This document shows, in pieces, positions 19,189 to 27,145 of a stretch of 64,000 nt of DNA. A program made the position numbers and the translations under genes. How positions within the stretch are numbered: position 1 is the first letter of the stretch; the number at the start of each line of letters is the position of its first letter. The stretch comes from Ekhidna lutea (lineage in GTDB: Bacteria; Bacteroidota; Bacteroidia; Cytophagales; Cyclobacteriaceae), in assembly GCF_900188325.1 (NCBI RefSeq), contig NZ_FZPD01000001.1:372001-436000 (forward strand). The letters run 5' to 3'. Below the pieces are notes generated by a model that saw only the letters and a program-made list of their open reading frames with translations, was not told where the DNA came from and ran no database searches.

Positions 19189-20565
19189 CTACAAATTTGG
19201 TAAATGGATGTCGAATGTCGTTCCTTTTCCTTTTTCTGACTTTACTCCAATAGTACCTTTCAGGTTATCAATAGCGTCTCTGACCAGATACAATCCTAGT
19301 CCGGTACCTTGTGAAGTTTGGCTTGCTCTAAAAAACATATCAAAAATTTTAGGGAGGTGCCTTTGATCGATTCCCTGGCCATTATCCGTAATTGAAAAAT
19401 CTATGCCATCATCGACGCAACTAATTTGAACACTAATTTTAGGGTTATCACCCTCCAGGTCGTGATACTTAATAGCATTAGACAAAATGTTAGTGAGGAC
19501 GGTATGTAGTCTTGCAGGATCGGTACGAATAATTGGCTTTCTATTGCTTTTGACATGGAGTGCTGGGTATTTTACATTTGGATCAATCAAGTGCTCGAAC
19601 TCTTTCTTTATCTCATCTTCAAGGTTTATTTCAATCAAGCGGAGATCTGACTTTTGCCCCTTTCTAAGGGTTATGATATCTCTGATCACATTGTCTACTT
19701 GATCAATTCTACTTTGTATGGCTTCATGATATTCATCAATTTTCTTCTGATCATCCGTACCCTTGATCATTGAAATGATTCCTGAAATAGTCGTCAAAGG
19801 AGCTCTGAGATCGTGTGATGACCGATAAAGAAAGGTATCGAGTTCGATGTTGGCCTTCTTGAGGTTATGCTGTTCTATTTCAAGTACACTAATGATCATG
19901 CCAAGACCCATCAGAGATTGTAAAAAAAGCTCAAATGCACCCATAAAAAAGGGAAGCTCTGCACCATAGGGGATGTTATTTATTTCACAAAGCGTAACAA
20001 CAAAGTAATTAAGCTGCATGAGCCCGTAAAGGATAAATGAAAAGATGATAAACCGGATTCCAATCCCCGCTTTGCTGATCTTCTTGAGCATCAGGGCACA
20101 AGTGACGAAGACTCCCCCAGCCAACAGCGACTTAATACCTACTCGATAAAAAATGCGATAATCGCCTGCATTTGGATCATCATATTGGATAATGACGAGT
20201 GTTGCGCAGATTGGCACAGCAACTAACAAGAAGGCTCTCATTTTACTTTTGTCAACCTTTGTTGTACGACTAATTTCTCTCGTACCTGCATAGAGCCAGG
20301 CTATTTGAAGAAAACCAGCATATAAGGTAATAACTGAGACCAGCAGTCTAAAAGGGTGATCTAATGGAAGTAAAAATGCATTCGCCAATGCAATACAGGA
20401 CCCAATCATCGTAACAAACAGCGCTAGCCAACTAATTGACCAAAATCGGTAAAACTCATTTTGGTATTGCCGATAAAACTTCCGTAAAATCAGCATGATT
20501 ACCATTGCCATCAGGGCCTGGATGACATATTGAACAATTACGATTAATACCGGCTGTGGAAGCAT
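19189..20565 (-). CDS. Membrane-bound sensor histidine kinase
   Basis: About six to seven hydrophobic segments span residues 5-230 and form an integral membrane sensor region. HisKA follows, with the phospho-acceptor H251 in SSHDLRAPLTT, then a HATPase domain with N-box LSNAIKYHD, G1 DNGQGID and G2 GTGLGLYL near the C-terminus. No receiver domain and no adjacent response regulator gene are present, so it is an orphan kinase with unknown partner and signal. The next gene upstream on this strand ends 12 bases away, so the kinase may be co-transcribed with the lipoprotein. Confidence 0.92.
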   Translation of the reverse strand: MLPQPVLIVIVQYVIQALMAMVIMLILRKFYRQYQNEFYRFWSISWLALFVTMIGSCIALANAFLLPLDHPFRLLVSVITLYAGFLQIAWLYAGTREISRTTKVDKSKMRAFLLVAVPICATLVIIQYDDPNAGDYRIFYRVGIKSLLAGGVFVTCALMLKKISKAGIGIRFIIFSFILYGLMQLNYFVVTLCEINNIPYGAELPFFMGAFELFLQSLMGLGMIISVLEIEQHNLKKANIELDTFLYRSSHDLRAPLTTISGIISMIKGTDDQKKIDEYHEAIQSRIDQVDNVIRDIITLRKGQKSDLRLIEINLEDEIKKEFEHLIDPNVKYPALHVKSNRKPIIRTDPARLHTVLTNILSNAIKYHDLEGDNPKISVQISCVDDGIDFSITDNGQGIDQRHLPKIFDMFFRASQTSQGTGLGLYLVRDAIDNLKGTIGVKSEKGKGTTFDIHLPNL

Positions 20566-20577
20566 GTAGGCTGAGAG

Positions 20578-21375
20578 CTAGTTTAACTGAAACTCCTCAA
20601 ATGTCCCTTCAGGTACTTCATCCAACACTTCGATATCTGACAATTGATTTTTACCCCTGTTTCCTGAGAGGAGGATGTCACCATACTTCTTATAGTCAAC
20701 CCATGGTGTAATGAATCGAGGCTCTAACGTCGATGAGTCTGGATAGTAGGCCCACTGAGTGACTAATTTGGAGTCTGTATCAATCCACACCTCATATACA
20801 TTTTGCGGAGTTACTCCTACATCCTCAAAGGACAAACTAACCACATCGGCAGAAGAGCCAGTCTGAGTGGTGTCTTCTCTTAAGTATTTCAATGTTACTC
20901 CCGAATCTTTGAGTTTAAAGGGCATCACTAGCCAATATGCATCATTAACCCACATTTCATATCCCCTTTGTAGGTAATGATCTAGTGAATCTTTTACTTC
21001 CAGCCCTGCTCGCATGGCTTTTCCTTCTTTCGATTTGATGTTCATCAAAATTGTTAAATCCTTATCCGGAACTTCTATGCGCACGTTTCCTGTCCATTTA
21101 TCCCATGTATGACTTCTCCTGCCAAAGAAGTTCCACTTAAGATATCTGGTATTATCCCAGGCCTCTCTGCCACCCATTGCTTGCATTGTTTTATCTGCTA
21201 ACAATGTTGCAAGCAAGTCTGAGTCTTCCTGATTGAACCCCTCTGCCGGAGGATTGCTATACTCGATAAATTCACTTTCTACAGCTACACTATCGGCGGC
21301 TTCTCCAGACGAAGAGCCTTTGCTGCAGGAGGACAATACGACAACTAAAGATGTAATAAATAATAGATTCTTCAT
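20578..21375 (-). CDS. Predicted lipoprotein, LolA/DUF6503-like
   Basis: The N-terminus is a lipoprotein signal with lipobox LSSC. The mature protein has a segment around DKTMQAMGGREAWDNTRYLKWNF and repeated beta-strand patterns, as in LolA-like or DUF6503 proteins of Bacteroidota. It should be anchored at the outer or inner membrane facing the periplasm. No catalytic motif is visible. It lies just upstream of the histidine kinase gene, which could hint at a sensing or envelope role, but that is inference. Confidence 0.7.
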   Translation of the reverse strand: MKNLLFITSLVVVLSSCSKGSSSGEAADSVAVESEFIEYSNPPAEGFNQEDSDLLATLLADKTMQAMGGREAWDNTRYLKWNFFGRRSHTWDKWTGNVRIEVPDKDLTILMNIKSKEGKAMRAGLEVKDSLDHYLQRGYEMWVNDAYWLVMPFKLKDSGVTLKYLREDTTQTGSSADVVSLSFEDVGVTPQNVYEVWIDTDSKLVTQWAYYPDSSTLEPRFITPWVDYKKYGDILLSGNRGKNQLSDIEVLDEVPEGTFEEFQLN

Positions 21376-21412
21376 TGTTAGGTTCTTAACTAGATTTATA
21401 AATATATGAAAT

Positions 21413-21438
21413 AAAAAAAGGAGACCGATGCGGCCTCC
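21413..21438 (-). terminator. Intrinsic terminator after the M1 peptidase gene
   Basis: Read on the minus strand, GGAG-G-CCG-CAT-CGG-T-CTCC forms a stem with one internal mismatch and runs into seven T residues. It lies 29 bases beyond the M1 peptidase stop and before the lipoprotein gene. Confidence 0.75.
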
Positions 21439-21466
21439 CTTTATAGTTTAGGTTGGTTATATATTA

Positions 21467-23704
21467 TTAATCTCTTCCTTCTTTAAACTGCTCAAACCGA
21501 TCACCTTCATTTGATCGAGGATAAACATTGTTGTCCGTGTATGCATCTGCAGTCATACGATCTGGATCAATCACAATTTTAGCTACTTCTTTTTTCTTCA
21601 TAAAAACTTTTTTCACTTCTCTTTCATTGATTCTCCAGATTTCTGCAGGAATTTTCTCAAATTCCACCGACCCATCGACGTAAGTCCACTGAATTAAAAC
21701 GGGCGTAACCAGACCCCCCTGATTCTTAAGTGTGAGCTCATAAAAGTTCTTGCCAGCGGCAGATTGTTTTATTTTATCATTTTTTACGGTCTCATTAAAC
21801 TCTCGGTACTTACCAGTGCTTTCCTCGAAAATAAACGCTTGAGGGTCACTGCCGAAGCTATTGCTTCCATCACCATCGATCCCTTGTGCTGACCCTTTGA
21901 TGTTTCTTGTTTCAAGTCCATTTTCTTCTGTCTGCATCTGAAACCACCTAACATTTGCAAGGTCTACGTCCACATAGTCAGTTCCGTAGAACCACCCTCT
22001 CCAGAACCAATCAAGGTCTACTGCAGAGGCATCCTCCATCGTGCGGAAAAGGTCAGCTGGAGTGGGGTGCTTGAATGCCCATCTTTCAGAATAAGTTTTG
22101 AATGCTTTATCAAAAAGCTCCGGACCCATTACTGTAGTTCTTAGGATGTTCAAAGCCGTGGCTGGTTTGGCATAAGCATTTGCTCCAAACTGGCGAATTT
22201 GCTCTGAGTTGGTCATGATCGGACGAACCAATCCATCTTCCCCACTCATGTAATCAACGATCTTATGTGCAGGACCTCTTTTGGATGGGAATTCATACCC
22301 TAGTTTGTCTGTTAGTTGCTGCTCAGTTAGATATTGAACAAACGTGTTTAGCCCTTCATCCATCCATGTCCATTGACGTTCATCTGAGTTGATGATCATC
22401 GGGAAAAAGTTGTGTCCTACTTCATGAATGATTACTCCAATCATTCCATGCTTTATTCGATCTGAATAACTACCGTCAGGATCAGGGCGTCCATAGTTGA
22501 AGCAAATCATTGGATATTCCATACCAATAGAAGCCGTATGAACTGAAATCGCTACCGGATATGGGTACTCTATCGTGTGCTTCGAATAAGTCTTCAAGGT
22601 TTGCGCTACTGCCACAGTTGACCATTCTTCCCAAAGGGGATTTCCTTCCTTCGGATAATAGGACATAGCTAAAGGCTCATTTCCTTCACTCAGCTTCACA
22701 GCCATCGCATCCCAGATAAATTTTCTTGAAGCGCAGAATGCATAGTCTCTAACATTTTCCGCTTTAAACTTCCACGTTTTTGTGCCTGAAGCTCTAGACT
22801 TTTCATTCTTTTTCGCCTCCTTTTCGGTTACGATGATTACTGGCTTATCATAAGATTTCTTTGCCTGCTCAAATCGCTCTTGCTGCTCCTCAGTCAAAAC
22901 TTCCTTTGGGTTTTGCAAAGTACCGGTGGCACCAACGATAAAATCTGAAGGAACTGTAAGGTCAACCTCATAGTCTCCAAATGTCAAGGCAAACTCTCCA
23001 TCACCTAAAAACTGCTTGTTCTGCCACCCCTCATTATCAATGTAAACGGCCATTCGCGGAAAGAACTGAGCAATTGTGTACAAGTAGTTGTCCTCTTCTT
23101 CAAAGTACTCTAGTCCGGACCGTCCACCATCGGTCATACGGTTGTTGATGTTGTACATCCAGTCGATGCTGAATGTCATGTTTTCGCCAGCCTTTAATGG
23201 CTTTGCTAAGTCGATTCGCATCATCGTTTTATTGATGAAATACGTCATATCTTTTCCAGCACTTTGTACTGATTTGATTTTGAATCCTCCATCATAGTCC
23301 TGATCGCCGGTTAAGCGAAAAACCTCAATTGCATCTAGTGAATCTTTCATACTTGAAGTCCCAATAAGTGGAGTTTCAGAATCACTGGCACGCATGTTTT
23401 GGTCAAGTTGCACCCATAAATATTCCAGATCATCAGGAGAGTTGTTGTAATAGGTGATTGTTTCACTCCCGGTAATTGTTTGGTTGTTATCATCCAAAAC
23501 GATATTCATCTTGTAATCCGCCTTTTGCTGCCAGTACTGATGACCAGGAGCTCCACTTGCAGTGCGGTACACATTGGGCGTTGGCAGCATTGTACCTAGC
23601 TGCTCAAACTTCTGCTCCCACTCTGTGTCTTTTTGTTTTCGATCCTGCGCCATTGTAACGGTGCTGACCAAAAACGCTACGATTAGTAGAATGCTATTCT
23701 TCAT
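21467..23704 (-). CDS. Secreted M1-family zinc metallopeptidase
   Basis: A signal peptide (residues 1-19) is followed by an M1 aminopeptidase-like beta domain. The zinc site HEVGH (about residues 426-430) has a downstream glutamate in WTWMDEG, matching HEXXHX18E. The substrate motif usually written GAMEN is GMEYP here (ASIGMEYPMICF), as in many Bacteroidota members. At 745 residues it has the catalytic part and a C-terminal beta region. It is likely a periplasmic or exported peptidase. It shares strand with the HupE-like gene 24 bases upstream, and a terminator follows it. Confidence 0.92.
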   Translation of the reverse strand: MKNSILLIVAFLVSTVTMAQDRKQKDTEWEQKFEQLGTMLPTPNVYRTASGAPGHQYWQQKADYKMNIVLDDNNQTITGSETITYYNNSPDDLEYLWVQLDQNMRASDSETPLIGTSSMKDSLDAIEVFRLTGDQDYDGGFKIKSVQSAGKDMTYFINKTMMRIDLAKPLKAGENMTFSIDWMYNINNRMTDGGRSGLEYFEEEDNYLYTIAQFFPRMAVYIDNEGWQNKQFLGDGEFALTFGDYEVDLTVPSDFIVGATGTLQNPKEVLTEEQQERFEQAKKSYDKPVIIVTEKEAKKNEKSRASGTKTWKFKAENVRDYAFCASRKFIWDAMAVKLSEGNEPLAMSYYPKEGNPLWEEWSTVAVAQTLKTYSKHTIEYPYPVAISVHTASIGMEYPMICFNYGRPDPDGSYSDRIKHGMIGVIIHEVGHNFFPMIINSDERQWTWMDEGLNTFVQYLTEQQLTDKLGYEFPSKRGPAHKIVDYMSGEDGLVRPIMTNSEQIRQFGANAYAKPATALNILRTTVMGPELFDKAFKTYSERWAFKHPTPADLFRTMEDASAVDLDWFWRGWFYGTDYVDVDLANVRWFQMQTEENGLETRNIKGSAQGIDGDGSNSFGSDPQAFIFEESTGKYREFNETVKNDKIKQSAAGKNFYELTLKNQGGLVTPVLIQWTYVDGSVEFEKIPAEIWRINEREVKKVFMKKKEVAKIVIDPDRMTADAYTDNNVYPRSNEGDRFEQFKEGRD

Positions 23705-23728
23705 AGTACGTTTTAGTTAATAATGTTT

Positions 23729-24316
23729 TCAGTTTAAATAATTTGTATCCAGCATCAGCATGAGAGCTATACCCCCAACGGCTGATGATATGATCATCTT
23801 CCAGTCTTTGCGGGTCACCCCTCCAATTCCGACGAAAATGAAGCTAACAATCATGAATAATCCAACGACTATTATTTGACCTACCTCTAATCCTACATTA
23901 AAGGCAAAAAGCTGAAGTATGATTGTTTTATCTGTTCCAAGAAGTGCTCTTAGGTAATTGGAAAAGCCAAGCCCGTGTATCAACCCGAAAAAACCAGCAT
24001 ATCCATAGTTTCTCCATATTTTTCCTTCCGCAATTCTGTCCTCTTTGGTGAAAAGGTTAGAAATGGCTGTTATCAAAATAGTGACTGGAATTAAAAACTC
24101 AATCAGATCTGCATTGATCTTAATGATTCTCATGGTCGCTAATGCAAGCGTGATCGAATGACCAATGGTGAATGCAGTGACAAGGATTAATACCTTTTTC
24201 CAGTCTGTTGACTGATATAATGCACAAAGCACTACAACAAAGAGGATATGGTCATAGCCATTGACATCCAAAATATGGTCAAAGCCTAGTCCGTAATACA
24301 AGCTAAACTCACTCAT
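23729..24316 (-). CDS. HupE/UreJ-like membrane protein
   Basis: A compact multi-spanning protein with the family motif GYDHILFVVVLC and conserved histidines in GHSITLALA and GLIHGLGFS. HupE/UreJ proteins are associated with nickel or cobalt handling, but in this context no hydrogenase or urease gene is present. The ATG at 24316 (MSEFSLYYGLGFDH) is chosen over a TTG seven codons upstream. It sits between the M1 peptidase and a divergent DUF6702 gene, an arrangement that I believe recurs in Cytophagales. Confidence 0.85.
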   Translation of the reverse strand: MSEFSLYYGLGFDHILDVNGYDHILFVVVLCALYQSTDWKKVLILVTAFTIGHSITLALATMRIIKINADLIEFLIPVTILITAISNLFTKEDRIAEGKIWRNYGYAGFFGLIHGLGFSNYLRALLGTDKTIILQLFAFNVGLEVGQIIVVGLFMIVSFIFVGIGGVTRKDWKMIISSAVGGIALMLMLDTNYLN

Positions 24317-24420
24317 GGGGGAGCGAATATAAAACAAGGATTTGATCTCACGATTTAACTAACCGGATGATTTGATGAGCGGTATTGCACTGAGGCACGC
24401 TGTTTGTCTAGATTTGGGTC

Positions 24421-24906
24421 ATGATTACACTGTCACTCATCTTTTTTCAATCACTATTTCATCCGTTCCATGTAAGTGTATCAGATATTAAGTACAAAGA
24501 GGATAAGAAAGCGATTCAGATCAGCACCCGCATATTTCTGGATGACCTGGAGTTGGCACTGCGTGCCTTCTCCGGAGATGAAAAACTGGATATCCTGGCA
24601 GAGGAAAGCTGGGATTTTGTCAATGAAAATCTTGAAAAATACATGCTAGATCGGATGAAGCTTTGGGATGAAAAGGGACGAGCGTATGAGCTAAACTATA
24701 TCGGAGCGGAGATCGAGGAGGATGTGATGTGGTGCTACATCGAGATTGAAAAAGTGAAGAAACTAAAGCAGGTGAAAGTGTGGAACAGCATCCTGCATGA
24801 GGTGTGGGGTGATCAGGAAAACCTGGTTCACTTTCGTGCCTTTGATGATGTACAGAGTGCGAGGTTATTTGAAAGTGAGGATTCGGTGGTTTTTGAGTGG
24901 GAGTGA
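24421..24906 (+). CDS. DUF6702 family exported protein
   Basis: Starts with a short hydrophobic export signal (MITLSLIFFQSLFHPFHVS) and continues with a small beta-rich domain (FHPFHVSVSDIKY, QISTRIFLDDLE) characteristic of DUF6702. The function is unknown. It is divergent from the HupE-like gene, so the two may share a control region (24317-24420). The stop abuts the convergent LigT-like gene with no spacer. Confidence 0.8.
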   Translation: MITLSLIFFQSLFHPFHVSVSDIKYKEDKKAIQISTRIFLDDLELALRAFSGDEKLDILAEESWDFVNENLEKYMLDRMKLWDEKGRAYELNYIGAEIEEDVMWCYIEIEKVKKLKQVKVWNSILHEVWGDQENLVHFRAFDDVQSARLFESEDSVVFEWE

Positions 24907-25443
24907 TTAAAACTTATGGATATTCCATTTCTTGCCATCATGTTTAAGAAGTGCGATTTCATTCACTGGAAATTCAAAACTCACTTCTCTTTTTTCAAAC
25001 TCTTTCTTCGCTTCATAAAACATTCGCTTTTTCAGGTCACGAAACCCAATGGTCACATGTGGATGGAAGGGTCGGTTTTTGTAGTTCGCATTATCCAACT
25101 TGAGCTGTTTTCTACAGGCATTAACCACATTCTTTTGGACCTCCTCCAGCATTTGATTTTCCACCACATCCACAAAAACCACACGTGGTTCAAAGAAGTC
25201 AAAACCTTTAAGCTGTACTTCAAAAGGTTCTAAATCGCTATTCAGGTTTCTCATTAAATCAGCTAGTTCATCATATCGTTTTTCTTTCCACTTAAAGGGC
25301 ATATGAAGCGTGATGTGAGGAGGTGATTTTAGTGCATGTTTGCTTTCATATTTTTCGGATATTTCATGCTTCAGCCCAGTTATTTCATTCTGAATTTTTG
25401 GAGGAGGTAGTACGGCTATGAAATAAAGTGCTTCACTCATCAT
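24907..25443 (-). CDS. 2'-5' RNA ligase/phosphodiesterase family protein (LigT-like)
   Basis: The two HxT signature motifs of the 2H phosphoesterase superfamily are present: PPHITLHMPF near residue 44 and HPHVTIGFR near residue 128. At 178 residues it matches the LigT/ThpR branch, which acts on RNA 2',3'-cyclic phosphates or 2'-5' linkages; the physiological substrate is uncertain. It overlaps the upstream hydrolase gene by 11 bases and is probably translationally coupled. A second Met (MSEAL) could be the true start. Confidence 0.88.
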   Translation of the reverse strand: MMSEALYFIAVLPPPKIQNEITGLKHEISEKYESKHALKSPPHITLHMPFKWKEKRYDELADLMRNLNSDLEPFEVQLKGFDFFEPRVVFVDVVENQMLEEVQKNVVNACRKQLKLDNANYKNRPFHPHVTIGFRDLKKRMFYEAKKEFEKREVSFEFPVNEIALLKHDGKKWNIHKF

Positions 25444-26233
25444 TCAATACGATTTCTATCTCTCTCCAATATTCATCAAATGCAGCAAGGTCATTATGAT
25501 GTCCGCCAGGTATAGAAATGAAGGTTGATCGTTCTTCAAATTTTGTCGCTAACTTTTTTCCAGATTCATAAGGCACTACCTCGTCTTCTGTTCCATGAAA
25601 AATGTAAATTGGTGTCTTGGTATTTTTCAAATAGCGGGCATTATGAAACCGAAACCTCAACAACGTGGACGTAGGATAGATTGGGAACATTTTACCTGCC
25701 ACTCCGGGCAGGCTGTAAAAAGGGCTCTCCAGAATGAGTTTAGTTGGTGTGTTTTTACCCGCCAGATAAGAAGCAAAAGCAGAACCTAAGGATCGCCCAA
25801 ATAAAATGATCCGTTCCTCTATCTCCAGTTTGTTTGCAAAAGCATATATCTCATCTGCGTCCTGAAGCATCTTTTTCTCTGACCGTTTTCCGGTGCTTTT
25901 GCCATACCCTCGATAGTCTGTTATAAGCACCTCATAGCCCAAATCAACAAAAGGTATAGCAATCTCTCCCCATCTGGCAAGATTGCCGGCATTCCCATGA
26001 AAGTATACGATCAGCCCTTTGGAATCTTGTTGTTTGAAGTACAATGCATTGATGACTGCTCCATCTTTCATGGTTAGATCATGTTCCTCAAAATCTTTTT
26101 CGAAAGAGTATTCATAATCTTCAGGCAGAGATTGCGGCAAGAAAATGAGGCTTTCCTGCAAAAGGTATATACCTAATCCAATCAGCACATAGATACATAG
26201 CAACGCAACAACAAGTATTCGAAATGCAGACAC
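25433..26233 (-). CDS. Membrane-anchored alpha/beta hydrolase
   Basis: One N-terminal membrane segment (residues 5-25) precedes an alpha/beta-hydrolase domain. Visible elements are the oxyanion segment YFHGNAGN (77-84), the nucleophile elbow GRSLGS with S148, the acid D217 in HGTEDEVVPY and a histidine in PGGHHND (245 or 246). It belongs to the ABHD/BAAT-like serine hydrolases; the substrate is unknown. It is followed by a paralogue in tandem (seven bases away), pointing to local duplication. Confidence 0.9.
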   Translation of the reverse strand: MSAFRILVVALLCIYVLIGLGIYLLQESLIFLPQSLPEDYEYSFEKDFEEHDLTMKDGAVINALYFKQQDSKGLIVYFHGNAGNLARWGEIAIPFVDLGYEVLITDYRGYGKSTGKRSEKKMLQDADEIYAFANKLEIEERIILFGRSLGSAFASYLAGKNTPTKLILESPFYSLPGVAGKMFPIYPTSTLLRFRFHNARYLKNTKTPIYIFHGTEDEVVPYESGKKLATKFEERSTFISIPGGHHNDLAAFDEYWREIEIVLNDE

Positions 26234-26240
26234 TTTCTAA

Positions 26241-27095
26241 TTAATTTTTCTTTTTCACAAAATTCAAACTAGATCGTTCGGGATCAATCGGTTTTAGCTC
26301 CGACGTGCTTAATGCTTCTTCGAGCATTCGATGATACTCTTCAAAGGTATGCAGGTTGTTGTGCCCACCGCCAATCACAGAATACAACCGGGTGAGTGTT
26401 GGGTTAATTTCCGCAAGAGCCAAGCTTGACTTGTAAGGGATAAGCTTATCTTTCGTTCCATGGATGATTTTGATGGGACACTTGACGTACTTGATCCACT
26501 TGTATGTAGTCAATGGAAACCTAAGAATGAGCGATGCTGGGAGAAAGGGAATGTATCGTTTGGCAACTTTCCGCATGCTGTAATATGGAGATTCAAGAAT
26601 CAACATTTTCGGGTTGTTATTACTCGCTAGTTTAGCCGCAAATCCCGAACCCATCGACCGCCCATAGATGGTGATGTACTTTTCATCCACTTTGCCTTTC
26701 AGGATGTCATAGACTTTTTGCAGGTCACTTTTAATCTCCTTTTCAGATCTTCTTCCTGTACTCTTTCCAAATCCCCGATAATCCACCATCACCACATCAA
26801 ATTCGAGACGGTTAAAATCAATGGCAAACTTCCCCCATCCTTTGATCGACCGGGAGTTACCCTTTAGGTAAATGACCACCCCTTTAGGTTTAGGTACGCT
26901 GAAGTGTACGCCATTGATCCGTACATCATCCCCAATGTAGAGGTTGTGCTCTACTACATGTTGCTCATCGTACTTGAATTGAAAGTCAGTTGGGAGTTTT
27001 TCCGGTTTGAACAAAAACTTCTCCTGTAAGAAATATGCCGCTACATTAACGATAACATAGATTGATACAATTATTAATATGATTGTGGTGATCAA
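26241..27095 (-). CDS. Membrane-anchored alpha/beta hydrolase paralogue
   Basis: It shares layout and many motifs with its downstream neighbour: an N-terminal membrane helix, DYRGFGKSTGRRSEKE, the nucleophile elbow GRSMGS (S147), HGTKDKLIPY and GGGHNN. The oxyanion histidine-glycine (FHGN in the neighbour) is replaced by LKGN at 77-80, which may change activity or substrate. The start at 27095 is divergent from the metalloprotease gene, leaving 50 bases between the two start codons. Confidence 0.88.
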   Translation of the reverse strand: MITTIILIIVSIYVIVNVAAYFLQEKFLFKPEKLPTDFQFKYDEQHVVEHNLYIGDDVRINGVHFSVPKPKGVVIYLKGNSRSIKGWGKFAIDFNRLEFDVVMVDYRGFGKSTGRRSEKEIKSDLQKVYDILKGKVDEKYITIYGRSMGSGFAAKLASNNNPKMLILESPYYSMRKVAKRYIPFLPASLILRFPLTTYKWIKYVKCPIKIIHGTKDKLIPYKSSLALAEINPTLTRLYSVIGGGHNNLHTFEEYHRMLEEALSTSELKPIDPERSSLNFVKKKN

Positions 27096-27145
27096 TGTTT
27101 TACTTTAATGAATTGATAATTCGAACAGATTATAAATATACAACA

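Noticed and set aside
27095-27145. Longer N-terminus for the zinc metalloprotease
   Set aside because: The added residues precede a clear lipoprotein signal starting at 27146.
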